From Deinococcales bacterium (GTDB lineage: Bacteria > Deinococcota > Deinococci > Deinococcales > Deinococcaceae), in assembly GCA_025359705.1 (NCBI GenBank), contig JANYFS010000112.1:1-7967 (forward strand): DNA of 7,967 nt, given 5' to 3'. The notes beneath the pieces were generated by a model that saw only the letters and a program-made list of their open reading frames with translations, made no database searches and was not told where the DNA came from. This document shows positions 1-6,283 of this stretch, in pieces; within the stretch, counting starts at the first letter, position 1; each line of letters begins with the position of its first letter. The position numbers and the translations under genes were made by a program.

Positions 1-516
1 CACAAAGTTGGTTTGGGCCGCACCCGTGCGCTCGAGGGCTTTGGATTCGATTTGGTGGATCAAAACGTTGCGGCTCCAACCTTGCTCGAGGGTGGTTTTG
101 GCGTACCATAGGCGTTTTTCGGGGGTCTCGAGGCGATCCAGAAGCACCACATGATGTGACCAACTGATTTTGGCAACCACCTGTTGCCAAATCTCTGGCT
201 CGGGCCAAGCGGCTGCAAATTGTCGCATATAGCGCAGGTTGCGGGTAGAAAACCCCGAAAGTTCAGGAAAGGCCGATTTGAGATCACGAGCCAAACGCTC
301 GAGGACTTTGCTTCCCCAGCTCGCTTCTTGAACTTTGATATTCAGGCCATGCCCAATGTGCCAATACAGCCGCACCAGCTCGGTATTAACCGCCACCGCT
401 GCCCGAATTTGAGCCGATTGAATGCGCTCTTTGAAGTCTGCCAAAATAACCGCATAATCGACATGATAATCGACATGGTAATTATCAGGCTCGAGCGGGG
501 AAGGTTTTTCACTCAT
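1..516 (-). CDS. YhcG/DUF1016-family protein (PD-(D/E)XK nuclease superfamily), N-terminal part only
   Basis: The frame is open from an ATG at 514-516 to the left edge, giving 172 residues with the C-terminus outside the window. The visible part matches the conserved N-terminal domain of the YhcG/DUF1016 family: LYWHIG (50-55), WG (67-68), D78-L79 with F83-P84, GFSTRNL (88-94), W119-S-H-H, WYA (137-139) and GWSRNVL (146-152). Full-length relatives carry a PD-(D/E)XK nuclease domain further on; here that part and its catalytic residues cannot be checked. The family is common in genomic islands and beside restriction-modification genes, and its cellular role is poorly defined. The start at 516 has a good ribosome binding site. 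Two upstream in-frame ATGs (552 and 549) overlap the stop of the preceding acyltransferase gene and are the alternatives. A 12-bp duplication near the start encodes a repeated HVDY. Family call is strong; function is inferred. Confidence 0.88.
   Translation of the reverse strand, partial: MSEKPSPLEPDNYHVDYHVDYAVILADFKERIQSAQIRAAVAVNTELVRLYWHIGHGLNIKVQEASWGSKVLERLARDLKSAFPELSGFSTRNLRYMRQFAAAWPEPEIWQQVVAKISWSHHVVLLDRLETPEKRLWYAKTTLEQGWSRNVLIHQIESKALERTGAAQTNFV
454..477. repeat. 12-bp tandem duplication, two perfect copies, in frame
   Basis: The unit ATAATCGACATG occurs twice back to back. On the minus strand it encodes a repeated HVDY (residues 14-21) in the unconserved N-terminal extension of the YhcG-like protein. 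It lies before the first conserved family motif, so it probably does not affect function. Confidence 0.85.
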
Positions 517-522
517 GGGTGT

Positions 523-528
523 TCCTTT
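523..528 (-). promoter_or_regulatory. Ribosome binding site of the YhcG-like gene
   Basis: The minus strand reads AAAGGA, then six bases, then the ATG at 516. The upstream ATGs at 549 and 552 have no comparable purine-rich stretch at the right distance, so this site favours 516 as the start, 32 bases after the acyltransferase stop. Confidence 0.6.
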
Positions 529-548
529 GGTTTGGGGCTTTCTGCTCA

Positions 549-1697
549 TCATAAACCCCGTGCCTCGAGCAACTTCCAAGCGCGTTTGACCACCCGCTCG
601 AGCGCCCCCCACACCCCGCGCCGATGCGAGGGCAAATGCCTGGTGTATACCGCACTCACCTCGAGGGCCGCCACCGCCCCCCTGCTGCGCTTGAACCCCG
701 CCACCCCGCTCGAGACATGCACCATCAGGCCGCGCTTTTCTGCCTCTAGTGCCAAGTGTGCCGATAACATGCGGTACAACCCCAACTCTTGCGGCAAAGC
801 GGTGTCGTAACCAAACACAGGGCAGGTCAAGAATTTGCCTTTGCTGTAAAAACCCATCACCGCATCCACTTTGCCAGAGCGCTCGAGGACAAATAGCTCG
901 AGGGTTTGCCGCAAAAAGGCCAGTTCAAAAAAGGCGGGGGTAAATTGCGGATTTTGCAGCGAATACTTTTGCAGATACAGCAGGTCGTACAGTGCCAAAG
1001 CGCGGGGCAGATCGGCGTGGGTTGCCGCCCGCAAATGGTAGCCCCCCATACGCAGCAGTTTTAAATCTTGCTTGAAATCCCGCTTGGTATGTTGAATTCC
1101 CCCTCGAGCGTCCAGCAGCAACACACTACGGCTGGGAATTTGGGCAAAGTCTGGGCCAAAATCTTGGGGCGCAATGGGCCAATCTGGTGTCTCGAGGGCA
1201 TTTGGGGAAATACTGCGCCAAATGATGGCACAATCGCTAAACTGCTGGGCCAAAAATTGGGTGATGGTTTGGATTTGGGCTGGCTCGAGCTTGGGAAGCG
1301 GATACAGATTGGTGGACAATAACCAGTTATTGACATGCACCACATGATCAATTTTTCCAAGGCGCAAAAACAGCCCCAAAGCGGTCAAAACGGGGGCCAA
1401 AACCCGCTCGAGGGCTGGGTTTTTCAGTTCGCGCAATTCCTCTTTGGCATAGGTCACATAGTGGGCAAACGGCGAACACACATAGGAGTTATGGGGTTCT
1501 GAGCGGTTGACCGTGATCGGCAAAACAAGCTGGCCCCAGATCAGCACAAAAAGCTGGGTTTGCACGTTCTGGACATATTTTTGTGAACCGTATTGCAGCA
1601 TAGGAGTCAGCCAGTTCTTCGCCGCCCTACCCTCGAGGGTGCTGGGCCACGGGATCAAGGCCAAATCTTGGGCGCGGTATAGCTCGAGCGGATTCAT
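549..1697 (-). CDS. GNAT/FemAB-like acyltransferase
   Basis: A 382-residue soluble protein without signal peptide or membrane segment. It looks two-domain. Residues about 1-200 are a divergent N-terminal half. Residues about 205-345 resemble a GNAT-type acyltransferase core: an RDFKQDLKLL helix (206-215), a strand with GYHLRAA (219-225), the conserved-looking LYLQKYSLQNP (240-250), CPVFGYDT (292-299), a GLYRM helix (306-310) and SSGVAGFKRSRGA (329-341), followed by a basic C-terminal helix. Such enzymes move an acyl or aminoacyl group from a thioester or charged tRNA to an amine. Its ATG overlaps the stop of the ATP-grasp gene (ATGA at 1694-1697), so translation is probably coupled and the two enzymes may act in one pathway. 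The stop at 549-551 (TGA) overlaps an in-frame ATG of the next gene. The substrate is unknown. The GNAT call rests on pattern recognition, and a FemAB-like relation is the main alternative. Confidence 0.62.
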   Translation of the reverse strand: MNPLELYRAQDLALIPWPSTLEGRAAKNWLTPMLQYGSQKYVQNVQTQLFVLIWGQLVLPITVNRSEPHNSYVCSPFAHYVTYAKEELRELKNPALERVLAPVLTALGLFLRLGKIDHVVHVNNWLLSTNLYPLPKLEPAQIQTITQFLAQQFSDCAIIWRSISPNALETPDWPIAPQDFGPDFAQIPSRSVLLLDARGGIQHTKRDFKQDLKLLRMGGYHLRAATHADLPRALALYDLLYLQKYSLQNPQFTPAFFELAFLRQTLELFVLERSGKVDAVMGFYSKGKFLTCPVFGYDTALPQELGLYRMLSAHLALEAEKRGLMVHVSSGVAGFKRSRGAVAALEVSAVYTRHLPSHRRGVWGALERVVKRAWKLLEARGL

Positions 1698-2929
1698 GTT
1701 TTACCGTCCCATTCGATGTCCCAAGTGGTCGCCTCGAGCGGAGAGATTTTTAGGGTTTTAGCACGCTGCCAAAAGGCCAAAAGGCAGGGGATTTGTTGAA
1801 AAAAGGGTGCGGGATCGGTGTAATCCCAAATCAGATCCTTGGCTTGGGCCAGATCCGAAATCAGGGTTTTGAGCGGTACTTTTCCCAATCCTGCGAACAC
1901 GGTGGGCAAAGCAAACATCACTCGAGCGGTTTCATTTTTTTGTGGAGTTCCCACAACTTGTGGGAACTTTTGGAAAGCTCGAGCCGAATGGGGTTTTCTT
2001 GAATTTGGCATGTCAAAACCATGTGGGAAATCTGGTGGGAAAAGGGCTTGGCTTAGGGTGTTTCCATCCAACAAAGCCGCACCTGTCACCGCTCTGGGGT
2101 TGCACTCGAGGGGAAAGATTCCTTGCGGGGTTTCGATAAAATCTAAGGCAAATTGGCCCGTAAACTTCAGGCTCGAGGCTAGGGTTTGGGCGAATGCTTG
2201 GACAAATTCTTGGATTGGGGAATACATGATGCGCTCGAGGTAAACCCCTGCACCTTTTCCAGCGCGGTACTTGGGTTGGTAGGCCACATGCGCCAAAACC
2301 TGCCCCCGTTGGGACAGCGAATAGCTACAAAACTCGCGGCCCTCGAGGAAGCGTTGGGCCACCAATGGGAAGGATAAATTTTCGGGAATGCGCTCTCCCC
2401 TATTCCAAAAAACGGTTTGGGTGGCAAATCTCGAGTAGGCGGGTTTAAAAACCCATTTCCCTGTAGCATTGTGACAAAACCGCTCGAGCGCAGCCTTCCC
2501 CTCGAGTACATGGGTTTCGGGAACACTCAGGCCAATGTTTTGGCACAGCGCTATAAATTTTCCTTTGTGATGTAGCCCCTCGAGGGTAGCCAGCGAATCC
2601 ACCCAGAAATGTTCCCGAAGTGGGGAATGTTCGGCACCGTAAGCGACATACATCACCTCTTCACAGGTGGGAATCACCAGGTCAATCCGCTCGAGCAGCA
2701 CGATTTGCTCGAGGCGAGCCATAAACTTTTGCGGTTGGAAGCTGGGCGGGGGCAGCTCGTAAAATCGGGATACGGCCCTCGAGCTTTGGCAAATATGGGG
2801 CCAAAAACTGTCCGCCACAAAAATAGTGTGGCCTTGCCGCGCCAAAGTACGGGCCAAGGTTAGCGTCACAGGCGCTCGAGCGCCCGTGAGCAAGATGCGT
2901 TTTGAGTTTGAACTGAAAGAATGCTGCAT
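1694..2929 (-). CDS. ATP-grasp domain ligase, substrate unknown
   Basis: A 411-residue cytosolic protein. The N-terminus is a Rossmann-like pre-ATP-grasp domain (ILLTGARAPVTLTLARTLA, 12-30, then a strand ending VADS). The ATP-grasp fold spans about 120-285: the nucleotide-binding strand KWVFKPAYSR (158-167, K162 the likely ATP lysine), the hinge LVAQRFLEGREF (189-200), and the metal-binding segment from D263 to PLECNPR (273-279), where E275 and N277 are the expected Mg-ATP ligands. It resembles CarB-like or PylC-like single-domain ATP-grasp enzymes, which join a carboxylate to an amine or thiol through an acyl phosphate. The C-terminal 125 residues match nothing I recognise. The ATG at 2927-2929 follows an AGGAAG site. 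It starts a coupled pair with the acyltransferase (4-base overlap). An identical copy of the palindrome found in its leader is built into codons about 320-328 (residues FPQVVGT). Confidence 0.8.
   Translation of the reverse strand: MQHSFSSNSKRILLTGARAPVTLTLARTLARQGHTIFVADSFWPHICQSSRAVSRFYELPPPSFQPQKFMARLEQIVLLERIDLVIPTCEEVMYVAYGAEHSPLREHFWVDSLATLEGLHHKGKFIALCQNIGLSVPETHVLEGKAALERFCHNATGKWVFKPAYSRFATQTVFWNRGERIPENLSFPLVAQRFLEGREFCSYSLSQRGQVLAHVAYQPKYRAGKGAGVYLERIMYSPIQEFVQAFAQTLASSLKFTGQFALDFIETPQGIFPLECNPRAVTGAALLDGNTLSQALFPPDFPHGFDMPNSRKPHSARAFQKFPQVVGTPQKNETARVMFALPTVFAGLGKVPLKTLISDLAQAKDLIWDYTDPAPFFQQIPCLLAFWQRAKTLKISPLEATTWDIEWDGKT
1946..1972. repeat. Palindromic repeat, internal copy, inside the ATP-grasp gene
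   Basis: Arms AGTTCCCACAA and TTGTGGGAACT (11 bp each, one spacer base, 1946-1968) form a perfect inverted repeat. The 27 bases from 1946 to 1972 are identical to 2944-2970 and in the same orientation. The copy is translated in frame as FPQVVGT (322-328), between the ATP-grasp core and the C-terminal region, where insertions are likely to be tolerated. A CTCGAG follows at 1978-1983. Confidence 0.9.
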
Positions 2930-2931
2930 AT

Positions 2932-2937
2932 CTTCCT
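2932..2937 (-). promoter_or_regulatory. Ribosome binding site of the ATP-grasp gene
   Basis: The minus strand reads AGGAAG, with the AGGA core ending four bases before the ATG at 2929. It begins only three bases after the palindrome ends, so folding of the hairpin could affect ribosome access. Confidence 0.6.
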
Positions 2938-2940
2938 ACA

Positions 2941-2969
2941 AAAAGTTCCCACAACTTGTGGGAACTTTT
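2941..2969 (-). terminator. Perfect palindrome in the ATP-grasp leader; terminator-like or regulatory hairpin
   Basis: Arms AAAAGTTCCCACAA and TTGTGGGAACTTTT (14 bp each) flank one base, with no mismatch. On the minus strand the GC-containing stem is followed by a short T run (TTTTTG), which fits a Rho-independent terminator for the upstream helicase operon; the A/T arms make it symmetrical, so it could act in either direction. However, it lies between a candidate promoter (2996-3024) and the ribosome binding site of the ATP-grasp gene, so an attenuator, a protein-binding operator or a dispersed repeat are also possible. The second copy at 1946-1972 argues for a repeat family rather than a plain terminator. 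Confidence 0.6.
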
Positions 2970-2995
2970 GAAAACACTTAAAAAACCTCGAGCCA

Positions 2996-3024
2996 AACAT
3001 ATTTTTCCCAAAAAGTGGTGTAAA
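2996..3024 (-). promoter_or_regulatory. Candidate sigma-70 promoter for the ATP-grasp cassette
   Basis: The minus strand shows TTTACA (3019-3024, one mismatch to TTGACA), a 17-base spacer and TATGTT (2996-3001, two mismatches to TATAAT). Transcription would begin near 2989, giving a leader of about 60 bases that contains the palindrome and ribosome binding site. One CTCGAG lies at 2987-2992 near the predicted start and another at 3033-3038 just upstream. Position supports the call; the A/T-rich setting raises the chance of a random match. Confidence 0.4.
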
Positions 3025-3053
3025 AATTTAGGCTCGAGCGCCCCAATTTCTTA

Positions 3054-3079
3054 ACGAAAAACGAACCACGAAAAACGAA
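3054..3079. repeat. 12-bp direct repeat with period 14, downstream of the 909-residue gene
   Basis: The unit ACGAAAAACGAA occurs at 3054-3065 and 3068-3079, separated by CC. It starts about ten bases beyond the stop (TAG, 3089-3091) of the helicase-associated gene. No stable hairpin was seen here. Confidence 0.7.
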
Positions 3080-3088
3080 AACCAAACC

Positions 3089-5818
3089 CTAAATCACCGC
3101 AATCCCCAAAATATAGCCAATCCGAATCTCTCGAGCGTTATTCCCTTCGAGGGTGCTGCCCACAAAATACGGCGTGCTGCCCGAGTAAACCACTTTTTTG
3201 GGAATAATTTGCTCCTGAAAGATTTTGCCTTTGGTTTTCTCGGGGTAGCCGTACCGAGAATAGAGGGTCACTTCTTCTTCGTATTTCAAATCCAAATGGC
3301 GTTTTTGTTCGATGGCACTTTCGATCATCACCCGCATTTTGCGGGTATCCAGGCCCGTTTGCATGGGGGTTAAAAGCTGGCCCGAAACGGCCTTGACCTC
3401 TTTGCGAAACGCATTGGTGGTCATAATACCCAAGTCGCTTAGGGCCACCTCGAGCGCTTTTTCACTGCCCTGCTTGACGGGCAAAGTGGTGGAATTGAGT
3501 GGGGCTAAAAAGTGTTCTGCCAAAGCGGGATGGGTGGACAGGGCCACGGCGTATTCGTGCTGAAATAACTGGATCGGAGCCATGCTGGGCGGGGGGGCTT
3601 TGCCTTCCCAGAGGGTCAGCAGCGCCTCGAGGCTGAGCGGGACTTTGCCCTTGACTCGGGCCATCAGCGCTTCGCGGATGGTGGCATTGAACTGACCCTT
3701 TCGCACCACTTCACTGTCGATGCTGTACACCCCCGCTCGAACTTCCTTGGCAACCGCAGCAATGGCGGCGCGGGCTGCCAAATCGCTGCCCCCCTCGAGG
3801 GTGAAGGTTCCGTCGGGTTTGAAGGCGATGGTACGGCTGGGGGCGCTGGAATAAAAATGCACCACTGCCTCTTTGGGGACTTTGTTGACCAAAGCAAAAC
3901 GCTCGCCCACGGGGGTGGCACTAAAGATTTTGAGCAGGGCCGTATCGCGCTCTTTTTGATTGTGATATTCGAGCAAAATGGTGTGTTCGGTGACGGTGAT
4001 CCGCTCGCGCCGCCCCGCCCACTCCGACACACTCGAGCGCAGATTGCTGGGCAAAGGGGTGATCGAAAACTGCTCGAGGGCCGCCAGCACGGTTTCTAGG
4101 GTGTTTCCCATCTCGAGATAGCGGTAGACACTTTGGCGGGTGATGCCAAAGGTGGCAGTTTGGGCATCCACCCGCAAGCAATCGGCGCACTGCAACACCT
4201 CGAGGGCCGCCGAACTGAGCGGCTCGAGGTAGGCCAAAATCTCAAAGTTGGGCTGGATCAATAGGCACTTTTCGGCTGGGTTATTTTGGTTATTTTGGTT
4301 ATTTTGAGAGCCGCTAGGTGCGGTTTCGCTCAGCAGTTCCTCGCGGTGAAAGGCAATACCCTGTGCCATCCATTCCATGCCCTTGCCCACCGCCACCACA
4401 TATTCACTTTTATCACTTTGTGAACCTTTCTCAATTTTTTCGAGGGCCAAAATTCCAAATTCATGGAAGGTGGTCAGGATCTCGTGTCGAAAGTACGGGC
4501 TGGTATCCACCTCCAGGGGGGTCTGTTCGCGGTAAAAATAGTTTTGCAGATAGGTGGAATAGTAGCGAAAAATGCGGGGCCACAAGGCTTTCAAGGCCAG
4601 CTCGAGGGACACGGGATGTTTGGGAAACAGGGGCAAAGCCGCAATCATGCCTTGGCGTGCAATGGCAACATCAGCAATTCCTTTTCGCAAAGAAGTCGGA
4701 GAAACATCGGTGCGAAAGTCGCTGAACATGTAAAAAACCAGCATGTCGGAAAAACGCACGCTGAGCGGTGCGTTGTAAATCTCGGCCCAGGCCACCAAAT
4801 TGGGGGCAAACTCCATTTTTTGACTCTGGCTTCGGTTTTCGGGAATCTGCACCAACAGATCGGTAGCGATCATCACCTCGAGGTAAAATTCCAAACGATC
4901 CTCGAGCCAAGGGCGGCGCTTTCGCAGGCGGGTCAGTCCCGCTTTGGCAAAGGTTCCATCCTTGTTCAGCGCCAATATACCGTCCTCGAGAATCAATTTC
5001 ATGACCTCAGCCAGCTCGATCATAATTCGGGCGGGGTGCGGGGCGCTGGGCTGGGCCTGCACTTCGGGCAAATTCAGGGGCAGCACAGGTAACTTAGGTT
5101 GGCGCGGAAGATTGGCGAGGGCATTCAACACCCGCTGATCCACAAACAGACGATCTTCTTCAGGGGAATATTCGGCAGACTGAAAAGATTGGCCCTGACC
5201 AAACCACGAAGCCCCGTTGGAGTTGGGAATCAACAGGCCATCGCGCAACATCACCCCCAAAATTCGGGCGGCGGGGTTGCTGGACAAGGATTGGCGGTAA
5301 AAGGTGGCGCTCGAGCTAACGGTGGCATTTTTGGGCAGCTCTACCCCACTTTGGCACGCCGCTGCAATCAATTGCCAACCCTCCAAACGACCCTCATCCG
5401 CCAAGGCCAGCTCCAAAGCAAAACGCTCGAAGGGGGCCAGATTCAGCAACATCACCTCGAGCATTTTGGGGGTATTCAGCGCCTTAATAATGGCTTTTTG
5501 ATTGTCGGCAAGCAATTTGCTCTTGGACGTGGGGTTAAAGCGAGTAGCAATGTGTTTGATCTGGTCGGCAGCAATGCGATCAAAAAAAGCCTCCAGTAAA
5601 ATGACTTTTTGAGGTGGTGCAATGCCAATAGCCCCTGTCTTGGGATCGATTTCAATGCGGGGGTGCTTGCTGAGCATGGCGACCACTTGCGGCAGGGTGA
5701 GCTGATCCACCGCTCGAGCGGATAGGGCATTGAGTTCGGCAACCACTATCCCGCGTTCTGCCAAAATGCGAATCAAGTCTCGAGGGCTTACCATCTGTTG
5801 TTTTGAGTTCTGGCTCAT
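3089..5818 (-). CDS. Helicase-associated protein with XPB/Ssl2-like (Helicase_C_3) domain and WYL-like C-terminus
   Basis: A 909-residue cytosolic protein with no Walker motifs of its own. Residues 1-500 are mostly helical and not recognised in detail. Residues about 515-660 match the XPB/Ssl2-like Helicase_C_3 domain: CLLIQPNFEILAYLEPL (518-534), then FGITRQSVYRYLEMGN (557-572), AALEQF and AGRRERI. Residues about 825-909 resemble a WYL domain: MIESAIEQKRHLDLKYEEE, a basic middle, QIIPKKVVYSGSTPYFVGS, then a terminal strand. The architecture corresponds to M. tuberculosis Rv0862c, which lies beside the XPB gene Rv0861c. The likely role is as partner or regulator of the helicase encoded upstream, with WYL possibly sensing nucleic acid or a ligand; this is inference. 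The ATG overlaps the stop of the 125-residue gene (ATGA, 5815-5818). A Q/N-rich linker (505-513) comes from a 9-bp triplet repeat and sits just before the Helicase_C_3 domain. Confidence 0.82.
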   Translation of the reverse strand: MSQNSKQQMVSPRDLIRILAERGIVVAELNALSARAVDQLTLPQVVAMLSKHPRIEIDPKTGAIGIAPPQKVILLEAFFDRIAADQIKHIATRFNPTSKSKLLADNQKAIIKALNTPKMLEVMLLNLAPFERFALELALADEGRLEGWQLIAAACQSGVELPKNATVSSSATFYRQSLSSNPAARILGVMLRDGLLIPNSNGASWFGQGQSFQSAEYSPEEDRLFVDQRVLNALANLPRQPKLPVLPLNLPEVQAQPSAPHPARIMIELAEVMKLILEDGILALNKDGTFAKAGLTRLRKRRPWLEDRLEFYLEVMIATDLLVQIPENRSQSQKMEFAPNLVAWAEIYNAPLSVRFSDMLVFYMFSDFRTDVSPTSLRKGIADVAIARQGMIAALPLFPKHPVSLELALKALWPRIFRYYSTYLQNYFYREQTPLEVDTSPYFRHEILTTFHEFGILALEKIEKGSQSDKSEYVVAVGKGMEWMAQGIAFHREELLSETAPSGSQNNQNNQNNPAEKCLLIQPNFEILAYLEPLSSAALEVLQCADCLRVDAQTATFGITRQSVYRYLEMGNTLETVLAALEQFSITPLPSNLRSSVSEWAGRRERITVTEHTILLEYHNQKERDTALLKIFSATPVGERFALVNKVPKEAVVHFYSSAPSRTIAFKPDGTFTLEGGSDLAARAAIAAVAKEVRAGVYSIDSEVVRKGQFNATIREALMARVKGKVPLSLEALLTLWEGKAPPPSMAPIQLFQHEYAVALSTHPALAEHFLAPLNSTTLPVKQGSEKALEVALSDLGIMTTNAFRKEVKAVSGQLLTPMQTGLDTRKMRVMIESAIEQKRHLDLKYEEEVTLYSRYGYPEKTKGKIFQEQIIPKKVVYSGSTPYFVGSTLEGNNAREIRIGYILGIAVI
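4280..4306. repeat. 9-bp tandem repeat, three copies, in frame
   Basis: The unit GTTATTTTG is present three times without mismatch. On the minus strand it encodes QNN three times (505-513 of the helicase-associated protein), a polar linker between the N-terminal half and the Helicase_C_3 domain. Copy number could vary between strains without breaking the frame. Confidence 0.9.
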
Positions 5819-6192
5819 GCTGTGGTTCCCGTTTTAGGTGTGGTTTTGGCAGATCCTCCACCCTCCGACAGCACTTTGGGGGTATGCCCCGCCTTTCTTA
5901 ACACCTCGAGCAGTGTTTTGGAATTTTGCGGCAATACCAATGCTTGGGTGCTGGACAGCACCGCCAAGATCAAGGGCTTCACTCGAGGGTCAACCAGCAA
6001 AGAGTGCAAATCGGCGGCATCAGCAACCTCCAGCACGGTCAAATCTTGGTGGGCCAATACCCTACCCGTGGGCGGTGCTGGCTCGAGGGAAACCCCTATT
6101 TGTGTTTTGGGAGATGTTTTAGTTTTAGGTTCTACAGCAGGAAGTTCTACAGCAGGTGTACTGGTTTCGATAACTTTTTTGACTCGAGGCAT
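5815..6192 (-). CDS. Small protein between the XPB helicase and its partner; hypothetical
   Basis: A 125-residue protein, not confidently recognised. Residues 1-42 and about 111-125 are rich in P, T, K, S and G and look disordered. Residues about 43-110 look folded, with alternating strands and helices: a RVLAHQDLTVLEVA strand, a DLHSLLVDP helix, a hydrophobic LILAVLSSTQALVLP stretch and a TLLEVLRKAGHTPKVL end. This resembles, from memory of the family, the segment following the helicase-associated domain in actinobacterial large partner proteins, so it may be a separately encoded module; this is tentative. The stop overlaps the next start by ATGA, indicating translational coupling with the 909-residue protein. 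It has no clear ribosome binding site. A 15-bp duplication (6129-6156) gives PAVEL-PAVEP at residues 13-22. The reading frame and operon position make it likely real. Confidence 0.72.
   Translation of the reverse strand: MPRVKKVIETSTPAVELPAVEPKTKTSPKTQIGVSLEPAPPTGRVLAHQDLTVLEVADAADLHSLLVDPRVKPLILAVLSSTQALVLPQNSKTLLEVLRKAGHTPKVLSEGGGSAKTTPKTGTTA
6129..6156. repeat. 15-bp-period tandem duplication, in frame
   Basis: GTTCTACAGCAGG occurs at 6129-6141 and again at 6144-6156. It encodes the repeated PAVE(L/P) in the disordered N-terminal tail of the 125-residue protein. Confidence 0.8.
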
Positions 6193-6283
6193 GGGTTATT
6201 TTACATAAAGCGAGTTGCTTTACATGAAAGTTGCTTGCTTGCAGCCTTGGCTTGAACTTTAAACCTGATTAAACCTGAACGGT
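6193..6283 (-). promoter_or_regulatory. Intergenic region with TTTACAT direct repeats and a possible leaderless promoter
   Basis: This 91-base gap separates the helicase stop from the 125-residue gene. TTTACAT occurs at 6200-6206 and 6219-6225, 19 bases apart and with similar flanks, which could be a tandem operator. On the minus strand TAAAAT (6198-6203) lies five bases before the ATG and could be the -10 of a leaderless transcript, in line with the missing ribosome binding site. No convincing -35 element was found. AAACCTG is also repeated nearby (about 6260-6280). No terminator-like hairpin is visible, so readthrough from the helicase gene is likely too. Confidence 0.3.

Noticed and set aside
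184..810. Plus-strand open frame of 208 codons
   Set aside because: It runs opposite to the YhcG-like gene and the end of the acyltransferase gene, both supported by conserved motifs; its product has no recognisable features.
4463..5092. Plus-strand open frame of 209 codons
   Set aside because: It is antisense within the helicase-associated gene, rich in Gly/Gln/His as expected for a shadow, with no motif.
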